The translations under genes and the position numbers were made by a program. A DNA stretch of 64,000 nucleotides from Nocardioidaceae bacterium (lineage in GTDB: Bacteria; Actinomycetota; Actinomycetes; Propionibacteriales; Nocardioidaceae), in NCBI GenBank assembly GCA_017744365.1, contig JAGIBL010000001.1, positions 1,113,416 through 1,177,415 on the forward strand. Direction: 5' to 3'. Position 1 is the first letter of the stretch, and every line of letters starts with the position of its first letter. Of this stretch, positions 26,456 to 37,706 are shown in pieces. Under the pieces are notes generated by a model. It was not told the origin of the DNA. It worked only from the letters and a program-made list of their open reading frames with translations, and searched no databases.

Positions 26456-27423
26456 CCAGCCTCCCCAGGAGCCGACACCGGTGATGACACGTCGTCCAGG
26501 GCCGCCACGATCTCCGGCGGCAGCTCGCACTCCTCGACCAGCAGCACGGCCTTGAGCTGCTCGGCGGTGCGGGCGCCGACGATCGGCGCGGTCACCCCAG
26601 GACGGTCCCGTACCCAGGCCAGGGCCACCTCCAACGGGGTCCAGCCCAGGCCCTCGCCGGCGCGGACCAGCGCCTCCACGATCCGCTCGGAGCGCTCGTT
26701 GAGGTGCCGGCCGACGAAGCTGGAGAAGTGCGGCGACGCGGCGCGCGAGTCCGCGGGCGTGCCGGTGCGGTACTTGCCGGTGAGCACGCCGCGGCCCAGC
26801 GGCGACCACGGCAGGACGCCGAGACCCAGCGCCTGCGCGGCGGGCACGACCTCGGCCTCACAGCCGCGGGCGAGCAGCGAGTACTCGACCTGGTTGGAGG
26901 CGAGCACCGCCCGTCCCGGCACGGCCCGCTGCCAGGTGGCTGCCTGCGCGCTCTGCCAGCCGGAGTAGTTCGAGATGCCGACGTACGACGTGCGCCCGGT
27001 GCTCACCGCGTGGTCGAGGGCCGACAGGGTCTCCTCGAGCGGGGCGTCCTCGACCCAGGTGTGCACCTGCCACAGGTCCACGTGGTCGACGCCGAGCCGC
27101 TTGAGCGAGGCGTCCAGCGAGGAGAGCAGGTAGCCGCGCGACGCGTTGGTCTCGCGCTCGCCGCGCAGCCGGCCGATCCCGGCCTTGGTCGCCAGCACGA
27201 TCTCCTCACGCGGCACCACGTCGCCGAGGAGCGAGCCGATCACGCGCTCGGAGTCGCCGTTGGCGTACCCGGCGGCGGTGTCGAGCAGCGTGCCGCCCGC
27301 CTCGACGAACTTGACCAGCTGGTCACGGGCCTCGTGCTCGTCGGTGTCGCGGCCCCAGGTCATCGTCCCCAGGCCCAGCCGGGAGACCTTGAGGCCGGTG
27401 GAACCGAGGTACCGCTGCTGCAT
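26452..27423 (-). CDS. aldo/keto reductase
   Basis: A 323-residue NADPH-dependent carbonyl reductase with the (beta/alpha)8 barrel. The catalytic set is complete: the Asp in LLDTAAGY, the Tyr of that same motif, Lys in ATKAG and His in WQVHTW. WSPLGRGVLTGKY and the IVGARTAEQL region bind the cofactor. ATG 27423 is chosen over TTG 27429 because a TAGGGT -10 box ends 6 bases upstream of it. Confidence 0.9.
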   Translation of the reverse strand: MQQRYLGSTGLKVSRLGLGTMTWGRDTDEHEARDQLVKFVEAGGTLLDTAAGYANGDSERVIGSLLGDVVPREEIVLATKAGIGRLRGERETNASRGYLLSSLDASLKRLGVDHVDLWQVHTWVEDAPLEETLSALDHAVSTGRTSYVGISNYSGWQSAQAATWQRAVPGRAVLASNQVEYSLLARGCEAEVVPAAQALGLGVLPWSPLGRGVLTGKYRTGTPADSRAASPHFSSFVGRHLNERSERIVEALVRAGEGLGWTPLEVALAWVRDRPGVTAPIVGARTAEQLKAVLLVEECELPPEIVAALDDVSSPVSAPGEAG

Positions 27424-27429
27424 GCGCAA

Positions 27430-27435
27430 ACCCTA
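27430..27435 (-). promoter_or_regulatory. -10 element of the aldo/keto reductase gene
   Basis: Reverse-strand TAGGGT ends 6 bases before the ATG at 27423 and no ribosome site is visible, which suggests a leaderless message. Confidence 0.5.
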
Positions 27436-27503
27436 ACCAGCGGTTCCCAGACCTCGTGGTCGGCTCGCCGTAGGGGGTCAGCCGCCGTTCAGGTCGCGGC
27501 CCG

Positions 27504-27509
27504 TAGGCT
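27504..27509 (+). promoter_or_regulatory. -10 element of uppP
   Basis: TAGGCT ends 8 bases before the GTG at 27518; the start of transcription would be within one or two bases of the start codon. Confidence 0.45.
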
Positions 27510-27517
27510 CACGCCCC

Positions 27518-28348
27518 GTGAACTATCTGGACGCGGTCATCCTCGGTGTCGTCGAGGGCCTCACCGAGTTTCTCCCGGTCTCCAGCACCGGCCACCTGAC
27601 CATCGCCGAGAAGCTGCTCGGGCTGCAGGTGGACGCCAAGGAGGTGACCGCGTTCACCGCCGTCATCCAGGTCGGCGCCATCGCCGCGGTGCTGGTCTAC
27701 TTCGCCCAGGACATCGGCCGGATCGCGAAGGCGTGGCTGCTGGGCCTGGCCAAGCCGGAGTACCGCGGCACCTACGACCACCGGATGGGCTGGTACATCA
27801 TCGTCGGCTCGATCCCGATCGGGATCGTCGGCCTCGCGTTCAAGGACCTCATCACCGGCGACCTGCGCTCGCTGTGGGTGGTCGGAGCCGCGCTGATCCT
27901 GTGGAGCGGGGTGATGCTGTACGCCGAGAAGCAGGCCGCGCGCTCGCGCCGCGACCAGCGCGACGAGCAGCAGCTGACCATGCGGGACGCGATCGTGATG
28001 GGCCTGGTGCAGTGCATTGCCCTGGTCCCGGGCGTCTCCCGCTCCGGCGCCACCATTTCGGCCGGCCTGCTGCAGGGGCTGGACCGGGTCGCGGCCACCC
28101 GGATGGCGTTCTTCCTGGGCATCCCGTCGCTGACCGCGGCCGGGCTCTACGAGCTCAAGGACGTCTCCGGCATCGGGGTCGGCCCGACCGTGGTGGGCAC
28201 GCTCATCAGCTTCGTGGTCGCCTACGTCAGCGTGGCCTGGCTGCTGAAGTTCGTCGCGCACCACAGCATCGGCAAGTTCGTGCCGTACCGGGTGGCCCTG
28301 GGCGTCGTGGTCCTGGTCGCCCTCGCCTTCGGCGCCAGCGCCACCTAG
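27518..28348 (+). CDS. uppP: undecaprenyl-diphosphatase
   Basis: A 276-residue polytopic membrane phosphatase that recycles undecaprenyl diphosphate for cell-wall synthesis and can confer bacitracin resistance. The two family signatures are present: VVEGLTEFLPVSSTGH at about 10-25, with the catalytic glutamates, and PGVSRSGAT at about 171-179. Seven to eight hydrophobic segments are seen. The length is normal. Its stop shares CTAG with the stop of the convergent corA gene. Confidence 0.95.
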   Translation: MNYLDAVILGVVEGLTEFLPVSSTGHLTIAEKLLGLQVDAKEVTAFTAVIQVGAIAAVLVYFAQDIGRIAKAWLLGLAKPEYRGTYDHRMGWYIIVGSIPIGIVGLAFKDLITGDLRSLWVVGAALILWSGVMLYAEKQAARSRRDQRDEQQLTMRDAIVMGLVQCIALVPGVSRSGATISAGLLQGLDRVAATRMAFFLGIPSLTAAGLYELKDVSGIGVGPTVVGTLISFVVAYVSVAWLLKFVAHHSIGKFVPYRVALGVVVLVALAFGASAT

Positions 28349-29325
28349 AGCCAGCCGGAGCGGCGGGCGACGATCCAGATGGCCAGCGAGCTCAGCACCA
28401 TCAGCAGGATCGACATCGGGTAGCCGAGCATCCAGCCGAGCTCGGGCATGTGCACGAAGTTCATCCCGTAGATCCCGGCGATCAGCGTCGGCGCGGCCAC
28501 CAGCGCGACGCCCGCGGAGATCTTCCGCATGTCGTCGTTCTGCTGGATGGTGATCTGCGCCAGGTGCGCCTCGAAGGCCGCGCTGAGCAGCTCGTTGAGG
28601 TCCTCCATCGTCTCCGCGATCCGGAACAGGTGGTCGCCCACGTCGCGGAAGTACGGCGCCGCCTCCGGGTCGATGCCCCGTACGGCCCCGCTGGCGAACC
28701 GGTTGATCGGCTCCTTGAGCGGCAGCACCGCCCGGCGCATCTCGGCCAGCTCGCGCTTGAGCACGTAGATGCGCGCGGAGTCGTTGGTCCGCTCGGTCCC
28801 GAACACCGAGGCCTCCACCTCGTCGACGTCGATGACCAGCTGGCCGGCGACCTCCTCGTAGCGGTCGACGATGGTGTCGCAGACGGCGTACACCACCGCC
28901 GAGGGTCCGTGCGCGAGCACGCTCTCCATGCCCTCCAGGGCCAGCCGGGCGTCGTGCAGCCCGCCTCCCTTGCCGTGCCGGACGGTCACCACGAAGTCGT
29001 GCCCGACGAACATGTTGACCTCGCCGGTCTCCACGGCGTCGTCCGCGTCGACGTACCAGAGGGTCTTCAGGGTGAGGAACAGCGAGTCCTCGTACCGCTC
29101 CAGCTTGGGCCGCTGGTGCGCGGTCAGCGCGTCCTCGACGGCCAGCGGGTGCAGGTCGTAGAGGTCGGCGACCAGGTCGAGCTCGCGCTCGGTCGGCTCG
29201 TAGAGCCCGATCCAGACGAAGTCGCCCTCCTCGGTGGCCTTCGACCGGACGCCCGCGACGTCGGCGGTCTCGGTGCCGCAGTCGACCCGGATCCCGCGGC
29301 GGTAGAGCGCGTTGTCGACGATCAC
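28345..29325 (-). CDS. corA: CorA-family magnesium/cobalt transporter
   Basis: A 326-residue ion channel. A large acidic cytoplasmic domain with long helices is followed by two C-terminal membrane helices. The first ends in the selectivity motif YGMNF (Gly-Met-Asn), and the loop HMPEL with two acidic or polar positions comes after. GTG 29325 is used because a TAGCCT -10 box ends 6 bases upstream. It overlaps uppP tail to tail by 4 bases. Confidence 0.93.
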   Translation of the reverse strand: MIVDNALYRRGIRVDCGTETADVAGVRSKATEEGDFVWIGLYEPTERELDLVADLYDLHPLAVEDALTAHQRPKLERYEDSLFLTLKTLWYVDADDAVETGEVNMFVGHDFVVTVRHGKGGGLHDARLALEGMESVLAHGPSAVVYAVCDTIVDRYEEVAGQLVIDVDEVEASVFGTERTNDSARIYVLKRELAEMRRAVLPLKEPINRFASGAVRGIDPEAAPYFRDVGDHLFRIAETMEDLNELLSAAFEAHLAQITIQQNDDMRKISAGVALVAAPTLIAGIYGMNFVHMPELGWMLGYPMSILLMVLSSLAIWIVARRSGWL

Positions 29326-29331
29326 AGCGCA

Positions 29332-29337
29332 AGGCTA
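29332..29337 (-). promoter_or_regulatory. -10 element of corA
   Basis: Reverse-strand TAGCCT ends 6 bases before the GTG at 29325 with no ribosome site between. Confidence 0.5.
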
Positions 29338-29440
29338 AGCGCGCACGCGCCGGAGCGAACCGTAGGCTCGCCCCATGATCCTCGCTCCGCTCGTCAACGC
29401 TCTGTCGCCCACTCGGCCTCGAGCAAGCTCGGGCGCTCGA

Positions 29441-29446
29441 TAGGCT
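29441..29446 (+). promoter_or_regulatory. -10 element of the phosphomutase-like gene
   Basis: TAGGCT ends 6 bases before the GTG at 29453, consistent with a leaderless message. Confidence 0.5.
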
Positions 29447-29452
29447 CCGCGC

Positions 29453-30184
29453 GTGTCTACGGTGATCCTCGCGCGGCACGGCCGCACCCAGGCCAACGCG
29501 TCGGGCACGCTGGCGGGCCGCCTCCCCGGGATCCACCTCGACGACCGCGGCCGGGAGCAGGCCGCCGCCGCCGCGTCCCGGCTGGCCGGGCTGCCCCTCG
29601 CCGCCGCGGTCACCAGCCCGCTGGAGCGCTGCAAGGAGACGGCCGCGCTGCTGCTCGCCGGGACCGGCCTGCGGGCCCGCTCCGAGCGCGGTCTCAACGA
29701 GTGCGACTACGGCGCCTGGTCCGGCCGGCCCATCAAGGACCTGGTCAAGGAGGACCTCTGGAAGGTCGTCCAGGCCCACCCGGCCGGCGTCCGGTTCCCC
29801 GAGGGCGAGTCGATGGCGGAGATGTCCGCCCGGTCGGTGCGCAGCATCCGCGAGTGGGACGCCCGGATCGCCGCCGAGCACGGCGACGGCGCGGTCTGGC
29901 TGGCGGTCGCGCACGGTGACGTCATCAAGGCGATCCTGGCCGACGCGCTCGGCATGCACCTCGACGCGTTCCAGCGGATCGTGGTCGACCCGGCCAGCCT
30001 GTCGGTGATCCGCTACACCGCCCGGCGCTCCTACGTGCTGGCCATGAACACCTCCGAGGGCTCGCTGGCCCACCTCGCCAACCAGGCCGAGAAGCCCGAG
30101 GAGAAGCTCGGCGGAGGTGCCGGCCCGCGACACCGCAAGCCACGCAAGGCGGTCGCCCGGACCCCGGTTCGCCGTACGCCGTAG
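29453..30184 (+). CDS. MSMEG_4193-family histidine phosphatase/phosphomutase
   Basis: A 243-residue branch 1 histidine phosphatase. ILARHGRTQANASG carries the phospho-accepting His of the RHG motif, CDYGAWSG the acid Glu/Asp region and VAHGDVIKA the second His. The C-terminal 35 residues are basic and Pro-rich (RKPRKAVARTPVRRTP). The gene is conserved next to DUF3090 and SCO1664-family genes and often mshC in actinobacteria, as here. The substrate is unknown. Confidence 0.87.
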   Translation: MSTVILARHGRTQANASGTLAGRLPGIHLDDRGREQAAAAASRLAGLPLAAAVTSPLERCKETAALLLAGTGLRARSERGLNECDYGAWSGRPIKDLVKEDLWKVVQAHPAGVRFPEGESMAEMSARSVRSIREWDARIAAEHGDGAVWLAVAHGDVIKAILADALGMHLDAFQRIVVDPASLSVIRYTARRSYVLAMNTSEGSLAHLANQAEKPEEKLGGGAGPRHRKPRKAVARTPVRRTP

Positions 30185-30187
30185 GCT
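30182..30187 (+). promoter_or_regulatory. -10 element of the DUF3090 gene, overlapping a stop codon
   Basis: TAGGCT ends 7 bases before the ATG at 30195. Its first three bases are the TAG stop codon of the upstream gene. Confidence 0.45.
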
Positions 30188-30194
30188 CGTCGAC

Positions 30195-30782
30195 ATGCCC
30201 GTCGTCCATCGCTTCGACCCCCCGGACCGGTTCATCGCCGGCACCGTCGGGGAGCCCGGGCAGCGCACCTTCTTCCTCCAGGCCCGCTCCGGCCACCGGC
30301 TGACCAGCGTGGCCCTGGAGAAGCAGCAGGTGGAGATCCTCGGCGAGCGGGTCGACGAGCTCCTCGACGAGCTGTTGAGCGCCGGGGGAGTGGCCACGGT
30401 CATCCCCGCGATCACCCCGATGGACCAGGTCGACAACGGGCCGCTGGACCAGCCCATCGTCGAGGAGTTCCGGGCCGGCACCATCACGCTGTCCTGGGAC
30501 ACCGAGGACGAGCGGGTGGTCATCGAGGTCTTCCCGGTCGTCGAGGTCGCCGAGCCGATCGAGGCCGACGAGGACGACCTGGTCGACCTGCCCATCGACG
30601 AGCCGGAGCCGGAGGAGGTCTTCCTGGTCCGGCTGCCGCCGGTGCTGGCCCGGGTCTTCGCCACCCGCGCCTCCTCGGTGGTCCGCGCCGGACGCCCCGC
30701 CTGCCAGTTCTGCGGCGGCCCGATCGACCCCTCCGGTCACCTGTGCCCGCGGGCGAACGGCTACCGGCGCACGCTGTCGTGA
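30195..30782 (+). CDS. DUF3090 family protein
   Basis: A 195-residue protein of a conserved actinobacterial family of unknown function. The N-terminal half (RFDPPDRFIAGTVGEPGQRTFFLQA in part) is the conserved fold, an acidic stretch lies at about 115-140, and the C-terminus has a zinc-ribbon-like CQFCGGPIDPSGHLC. It sits between a phosphatase and a kinase-like protein, and its stop overlaps the next start by GTGA, so the three probably act together. Confidence 0.9.
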   Translation: MPVVHRFDPPDRFIAGTVGEPGQRTFFLQARSGHRLTSVALEKQQVEILGERVDELLDELLSAGGVATVIPAITPMDQVDNGPLDQPIVEEFRAGTITLSWDTEDERVVIEVFPVVEVAEPIEADEDDLVDLPIDEPEPEEVFLVRLPPVLARVFATRASSVVRAGRPACQFCGGPIDPSGHLCPRANGYRRTLS

Positions 30783-31570
30783 GCACGCCCACGGCTCCCG
30801 ACGGCCTCGACCTGCTCGCCTCGGCCGAGCTCGTGCTGGTCGGCCGGGTCATGCCCGCCTCCAACCACACCTGGCTGTGCACCCTCGGTGAGGGCGGCCC
30901 GCGGGCGATCTACAAGCCGGTCTCCGGCGAGCGGCCGCTGTGGGACTTCCCCGAGGGCACCCTGGCCGCCCGCGAGTACGCCGCCCGGGTCGTCTCCGAG
31001 GCGCTCGGCTGGAACGTGGTCCCGCCCACGCTGCTGCGCGAGGGACCGGCCGGCCCGGGGATGGTGCAGCTGTGGTGCGAGCCCGACCCGGGCCAGGACC
31101 CCGTCGACCTGCTGCCGGAGGGCCCGGTCCCGGCCGGGACGCTGCACGTGCTGGACGCGTACGACGAGCGCGACCGTCCGGTGATGCTGGTCCACGAGGA
31201 CTCGGCCGCGCTGCGCCGGATGGCCCTGTTCGACGTGGTCGTGAACAACACCGACCGCAAGGGCGGGCACGTGCTCGCGATGCCGGACGGGCACCGGTAC
31301 GGCGTCGACCACGGGGTCTGCTTCCACGTCGAGGACAAGCTGCGCACGGTGCTGTGGGGCTTCCACGGCGAGCCGCTCGCCGACGACGAGCGAGCCGGCC
31401 TGGAGGTGCTCGCCCAGGGGCTGGGCGACGGCGTCCTCGCCGAGCTCACCCCGCTGCTCACCCGCGCCGAGATCACCGCGACCTGCCGGCGGCTGGACCG
31501 GCTGCTCTCGGCGGGCCGGTTCCCGCAGCCGGGACCGGGCTGGCCGTCGCTGCCCTGGCCCGCTTTCTGA
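30779..31570 (+). CDS. SCO1664-family kinase-like protein
   Basis: A 263-residue protein with a phosphoinositide-kinase/HipA-like layout. AIYKPVSGE holds a lysine in the ATP-binding position, FDVVVNNTDRKGGHVL resembles the catalytic loop (Asp, Asn and Asp-Arg), and YGVDHGVCFH contains the metal-binding Asp. This suggests a phosphotransferase, although none is proved for the family. The GTG start overlaps the DUF3090 stop. A long hairpin follows. Confidence 0.85.
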   Translation: MSTPTAPDGLDLLASAELVLVGRVMPASNHTWLCTLGEGGPRAIYKPVSGERPLWDFPEGTLAAREYAARVVSEALGWNVVPPTLLREGPAGPGMVQLWCEPDPGQDPVDLLPEGPVPAGTLHVLDAYDERDRPVMLVHEDSAALRRMALFDVVVNNTDRKGGHVLAMPDGHRYGVDHGVCFHVEDKLRTVLWGFHGEPLADDERAGLEVLAQGLGDGVLAELTPLLTRAEITATCRRLDRLLSAGRFPQPGPGWPSLPWPAF

Positions 31571-31574
31571 CGTC

Positions 31575-31616
31575 GAGGCCCCGCGGTGAGGGCGGAGCCC
31601 CTCACCACGGCGCCTC
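31575..31616 (+). terminator. imperfect hairpin between the SCO1664-like gene and mshC
   Basis: GGTGAGGG (31585-31592) pairs with CCCTCACC (31599-31606), and GAGGC (31575-31579) with GCCTC (31612-31616), with mismatches between. It is placed to reduce read-through into mshC, which has its own -10 box just downstream. Confidence 0.55.
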
Positions 31617-31627
31617 CGGCGCCCGGT

Positions 31628-31633
31628 TAGTCT
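31628..31633 (+). promoter_or_regulatory. -10 element of mshC
   Basis: TAGTCT ends 6 bases before the ATG at 31640; no ribosome site is present. Confidence 0.5.
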
Positions 31634-31639
31634 CCTCGC

Positions 31640-32884
31640 ATGCGAGCCTGGCCTGCCCCCGACGTCCCCGCGCTGCCCGTCCGGGGCCCCGAGGTCCAGG
31701 TCTTCGACTCCGCGACCGGCGGGCTGGTCGAGCTGGTGCCCTCCGGCGGTACCGCTCGGATGTACGTCTGCGGCATCACGCCGTACGACGCCACCCATCT
31801 CGGCCACGCCTCGACGTACGTGGCCTTCGACCTGCTCAACCGCGCCTGGCGCAGCGCCGGTCACCAGGTCCGCTACGTGCAGAACGTGACCGACGTCGAC
31901 GACCCGCTGCTCGAGCGCGCCCACGCCACCGGCGAGGACTGGGTCGCGCTCGCCGAGCGCGAGACCGAGCTGTTCCGCACCGACATGGAAGCGCTGCGGG
32001 TGCTGCCGCCGGACCACTACGTCGGCGTGGTCGAGGCGCTGCCGCTGGTCGCCTCGATGGTCGAGACCCTGCGCGACAGCGGGTCGGCGTACACGGTGCC
32101 GAACGAGTCGGGTGACGGCGACCTGTACTTCTCGGTGACCGCGGACCCGACCTTCGGCAGCGTCTCGGGCTGGTCGCGCGAGCGGATGCTGGAGATCTTC
32201 GGCGAGCGCGGCGGCGACCCCGATCGCGCGGGCAAGAAGGACCCGCTGGACTGCCTGCTCTGGCTGGCCGAGAAACCCGGCGACCCGGCCTGGGACTCCA
32301 GCGTCGGCCGCGGCCGGCCGGGCTGGCACGTGGAGTGCTCGGCGATCGCCCGCGAGCACCTCGGCGCCGACTTCGACGTGCAGGGCGGCGGCAGCGACCT
32401 GGTCTTCCCGCACCACGAGATGAGCGCCTCGCAGGCCCAGGTGGCCGACCCGGAGCACCGGTTCGCGAAGGCCTACGTGCACGCCGGCATGGTGGCTCTG
32501 GACGGCGAGAAGATGTCGAAGTCCAAGGGCAACCTCGAGCTCGTCTCCCGGCTGCGGGCGGCGAACGCCGAGCCGGCCGCGATCCGGCTGGCGCTGCTCG
32601 GGCACCACTACCGCAGCGACTGGGAGTGGACCGCCGCGGACCTGGAGCAGGCCGAGGCGCTGCTGGCCCGGTTGCGCGCCGCCGTGCGCCGGCCCGCCGG
32701 GGCGCCGTCGGGACCGATCGTGGCCGCGGTGCTGGAGACGCTGGCGGCCGACCTGAACGCACCGCAGGCGGTCCGGGCGATCAGCGCGTGGGCGGACGCC
32801 ACCCTCGACGGGATCGATACCGAGCCGGGCGCGGGGGAGCAGATCGCGCTGGTGGCCGATGCCGCCCTCGGGCTAGCTCTCTGA
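31640..32884 (+). CDS. mshC: mycothiol synthesis cysteine ligase MshC
   Basis: Joins cysteine to glucosaminyl-inositol through cysteinyl-AMP, the penultimate step of mycothiol synthesis. It derives from cysteinyl-tRNA synthetase: VCGITPYD gives the zinc Cys, THLGHA is the HIGH-like motif, [10 protein letters not shown] and VFPHHEMS hold the other zinc ligands, and EKMSKSKGN is the adenylate loop. The 414-residue length equals the mycobacterial enzyme, and the tRNA anticodon domain is missing, as expected. Its stop codon lies within a 13-base tandem repeat. Confidence 0.95.
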   Translation: MRAWPAPDVPALPVRGPEVQVFDSATGGLVELVPSGGTARMYVCGITPYDATHLGHASTYVAFDLLNRAWRSAGHQVRYVQNVTDVDDPLLERAHATGEDWVALAERETELFRTDMEALRVLPPDHYVGVVEALPLVASMVETLRDSGSAYTVPNESGDGDLYFSVTADPTFGSVSGWSRERMLEIFGERGGDPDRAGKKDPLDCLLWLAEKPGDPAWDSSVGRGRPGWHVECSAIAREHLGADFDVQGGGSDLVFPHHEMSASQAQVADPEHRFAKAYVHAGMVALDGEKMSKSKGNLELVSRLRAANAEPAAIRLALLGHHYRSDWEWTAADLEQAEALLARLRAAVRRPAGAPSGPIVAAVLETLAADLNAPQAVRAISAWADATLDGIDTEPGAGEQIALVADAALGLAL

Positions 32885-32924
32885 CCCAGCTCTCCGACCC
32901 AGCTCTCCGACCTAGCTCTCCGGC
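32873..32924. repeat. four tandem copies of a 13-base unit spanning two stop codons
   Basis: Units at 32873, 32886, 32899 and 32912 follow the pattern CYAGCTCTCYGRC; the middle two are identical. The repeat covers the last codons and stop of mshC (unit 1) and the stop and last codons of the convergent PAC2 gene (unit 4). A 13-base period shifts frame at each copy. Confidence 0.9.
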
Positions 32925-33775
32925 TCCGTCCCCGGGTTCTCCCGGCGGCGCAGGAAGCGCTCGAACTCCCGCGCGATCGCCTCGCCGCTGGCCTCGGGCA
33001 GCTCGGCGGTGTCCTTGGACTCCTCCAGCGAGCGGACGTACTCGGCGACGTCCTCGTCCTCCTCGGCCAGCTCGGCCACGCCGCGCTCCCAGGCCCGGGT
33101 CTCCTCGGGCAGGTCGCCGAGCGGGATGGAGAGCTCGAGCAGGTCCTCGACCTGGGTGAGCAGCGCCAGGGTGCCCTTCGGGTTCGGCGCCTGCGGCAGG
33201 TAGTGCGGGATCGCCGCCCAGAACGAGACCGCCGGCAGGTCCAGTCGCTGGCAGGCGTCCTGGAGGACACCGACGATGCCGGTCGGCCCTTCGTACGTCG
33301 ACGGCTCCAGCTTGAGCCGGTCGTGCAGGTCGAGCTCGGTCGCGGTCCCGGTGACCGGGATCGGCCGGGTGTGCGGGGTCTCGGCGAGGAGAGCGCCCAG
33401 GGTCACCACCAGCTCGACCTCGAGGTCGTCGGCGGCGGCGAGCAGCTCGGCGCAGAACTGCCGCCAGCGCATGTTCGGCTCGATGCCGCGCAGCAGCACC
33501 ACGTCGCGGTGGGAGCCCGGGGGACGGGCCACGTAGAGCTGGGTGGAGGGCCAGGTGATCCGGCGCATCCCGTCCTCGTTGGTGCCGACCAGCGGGCGGT
33601 TGACCTGGAAGTCGTAGAAGTCCTCGGGGTCGATGGCGGCGACCAGCCGCGCGTCCCACACGTCGACCAGGTGGTCGAGCACCCCGGTCGCCGCCCCGGC
33701 CGCGTCGTTCCAGCCCTCGAACGCGCACAGCATCACCGGGCTGACCAGGGGGTCGACGTCCTCGATCTCGATCAC
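32912..33775 (-). CDS. PAC2 family protein (proteasome-assembly-chaperone-like)
   Basis: A 287-residue protein of the PAC2 family. FEGWNDAAGAATGVLDHL is the N-terminal signature and ALLAETPHTRPIPVTGTA, PTGIVGVLQ and VSFWAAIPHYLP follow in family order. The C-terminus is acidic and coiled. Bacterial members keep the fold of the eukaryotic proteasome-assembly chaperone, but a role in bacterial proteasome assembly is not established. The proteasome genes lie about 19 kb away. The GTG start at 33775 is supported by a -10 box 6 bases upstream. Confidence 0.88.
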   Translation of the reverse strand: MIEIEDVDPLVSPVMLCAFEGWNDAAGAATGVLDHLVDVWDARLVAAIDPEDFYDFQVNRPLVGTNEDGMRRITWPSTQLYVARPPGSHRDVVLLRGIEPNMRWRQFCAELLAAADDLEVELVVTLGALLAETPHTRPIPVTGTATELDLHDRLKLEPSTYEGPTGIVGVLQDACQRLDLPAVSFWAAIPHYLPQAPNPKGTLALLTQVEDLLELSIPLGDLPEETRAWERGVAELAEEDEDVAEYVRSLEESKDTAELPEASGEAIAREFERFLRRRENPGTEPES

Positions 33776-33781
33776 GCTGCC

Positions 33782-33787
33782 AGCCTA
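33782..33787 (-). promoter_or_regulatory. -10 element of the PAC2 gene
   Basis: Reverse-strand TAGGCT ends 6 bases before the GTG at 33775. Confidence 0.5.
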
Positions 33788-33856
33788 GTCACGGGTGCGG
33801 CGCGCTCACGGGTGTCTGGAGGGCGAAATACGGCCCGGCGTCGTACCCCCACCCCC

Positions 33857-33862
33857 TAGACT
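33857..33862 (+). promoter_or_regulatory. -10 element of the metH transcript
   Basis: TAGACT places the start of transcription at about 33868-33870, exactly at the first base pair of the riboswitch. The -35 region is poor. Confidence 0.5.
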
Positions 33863-33867
33863 TGGGG

Positions 33868-33948
33868 CGGCCGAGAGGCGTTGCAACGGGTCCGGAGACG
33901 ATCCGCCACGCTCGGCAGGACCCCAAGGACGCCTTCCGCAACGGAAGG
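33868..33948 (+). promoter_or_regulatory. S-adenosylhomocysteine riboswitch with ribosome-site switch
   Basis: P1 is GCCGAG (33870-33875) with CTCGGC (33911-33916). The conserved GCGTTGCAAC follows, P2 is CGGGTC with GATCCG, and the pseudoknot AGGCGT (33876-33881) pairs with ACGCCT (33929-33934). CCACGCTCGGC matches the family consensus around the ligand site. Downstream CCTTCCG (33932-33938) can pair with CGGAAGG (33942-33948), which is the metH ribosome site. That hairpin and the pseudoknot share the CCT at 33932-33934, so binding of the ligand should free the ribosome site and raise MetH synthesis. Confidence 0.87.
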
Positions 33949-33956
33949 AACGAGTC

Positions 33957-37679
<3,723 letters not shown>

Positions 37680-37706
37680 GGCCACCCGGTCGTCGTCCCC
37701 GCGGCC

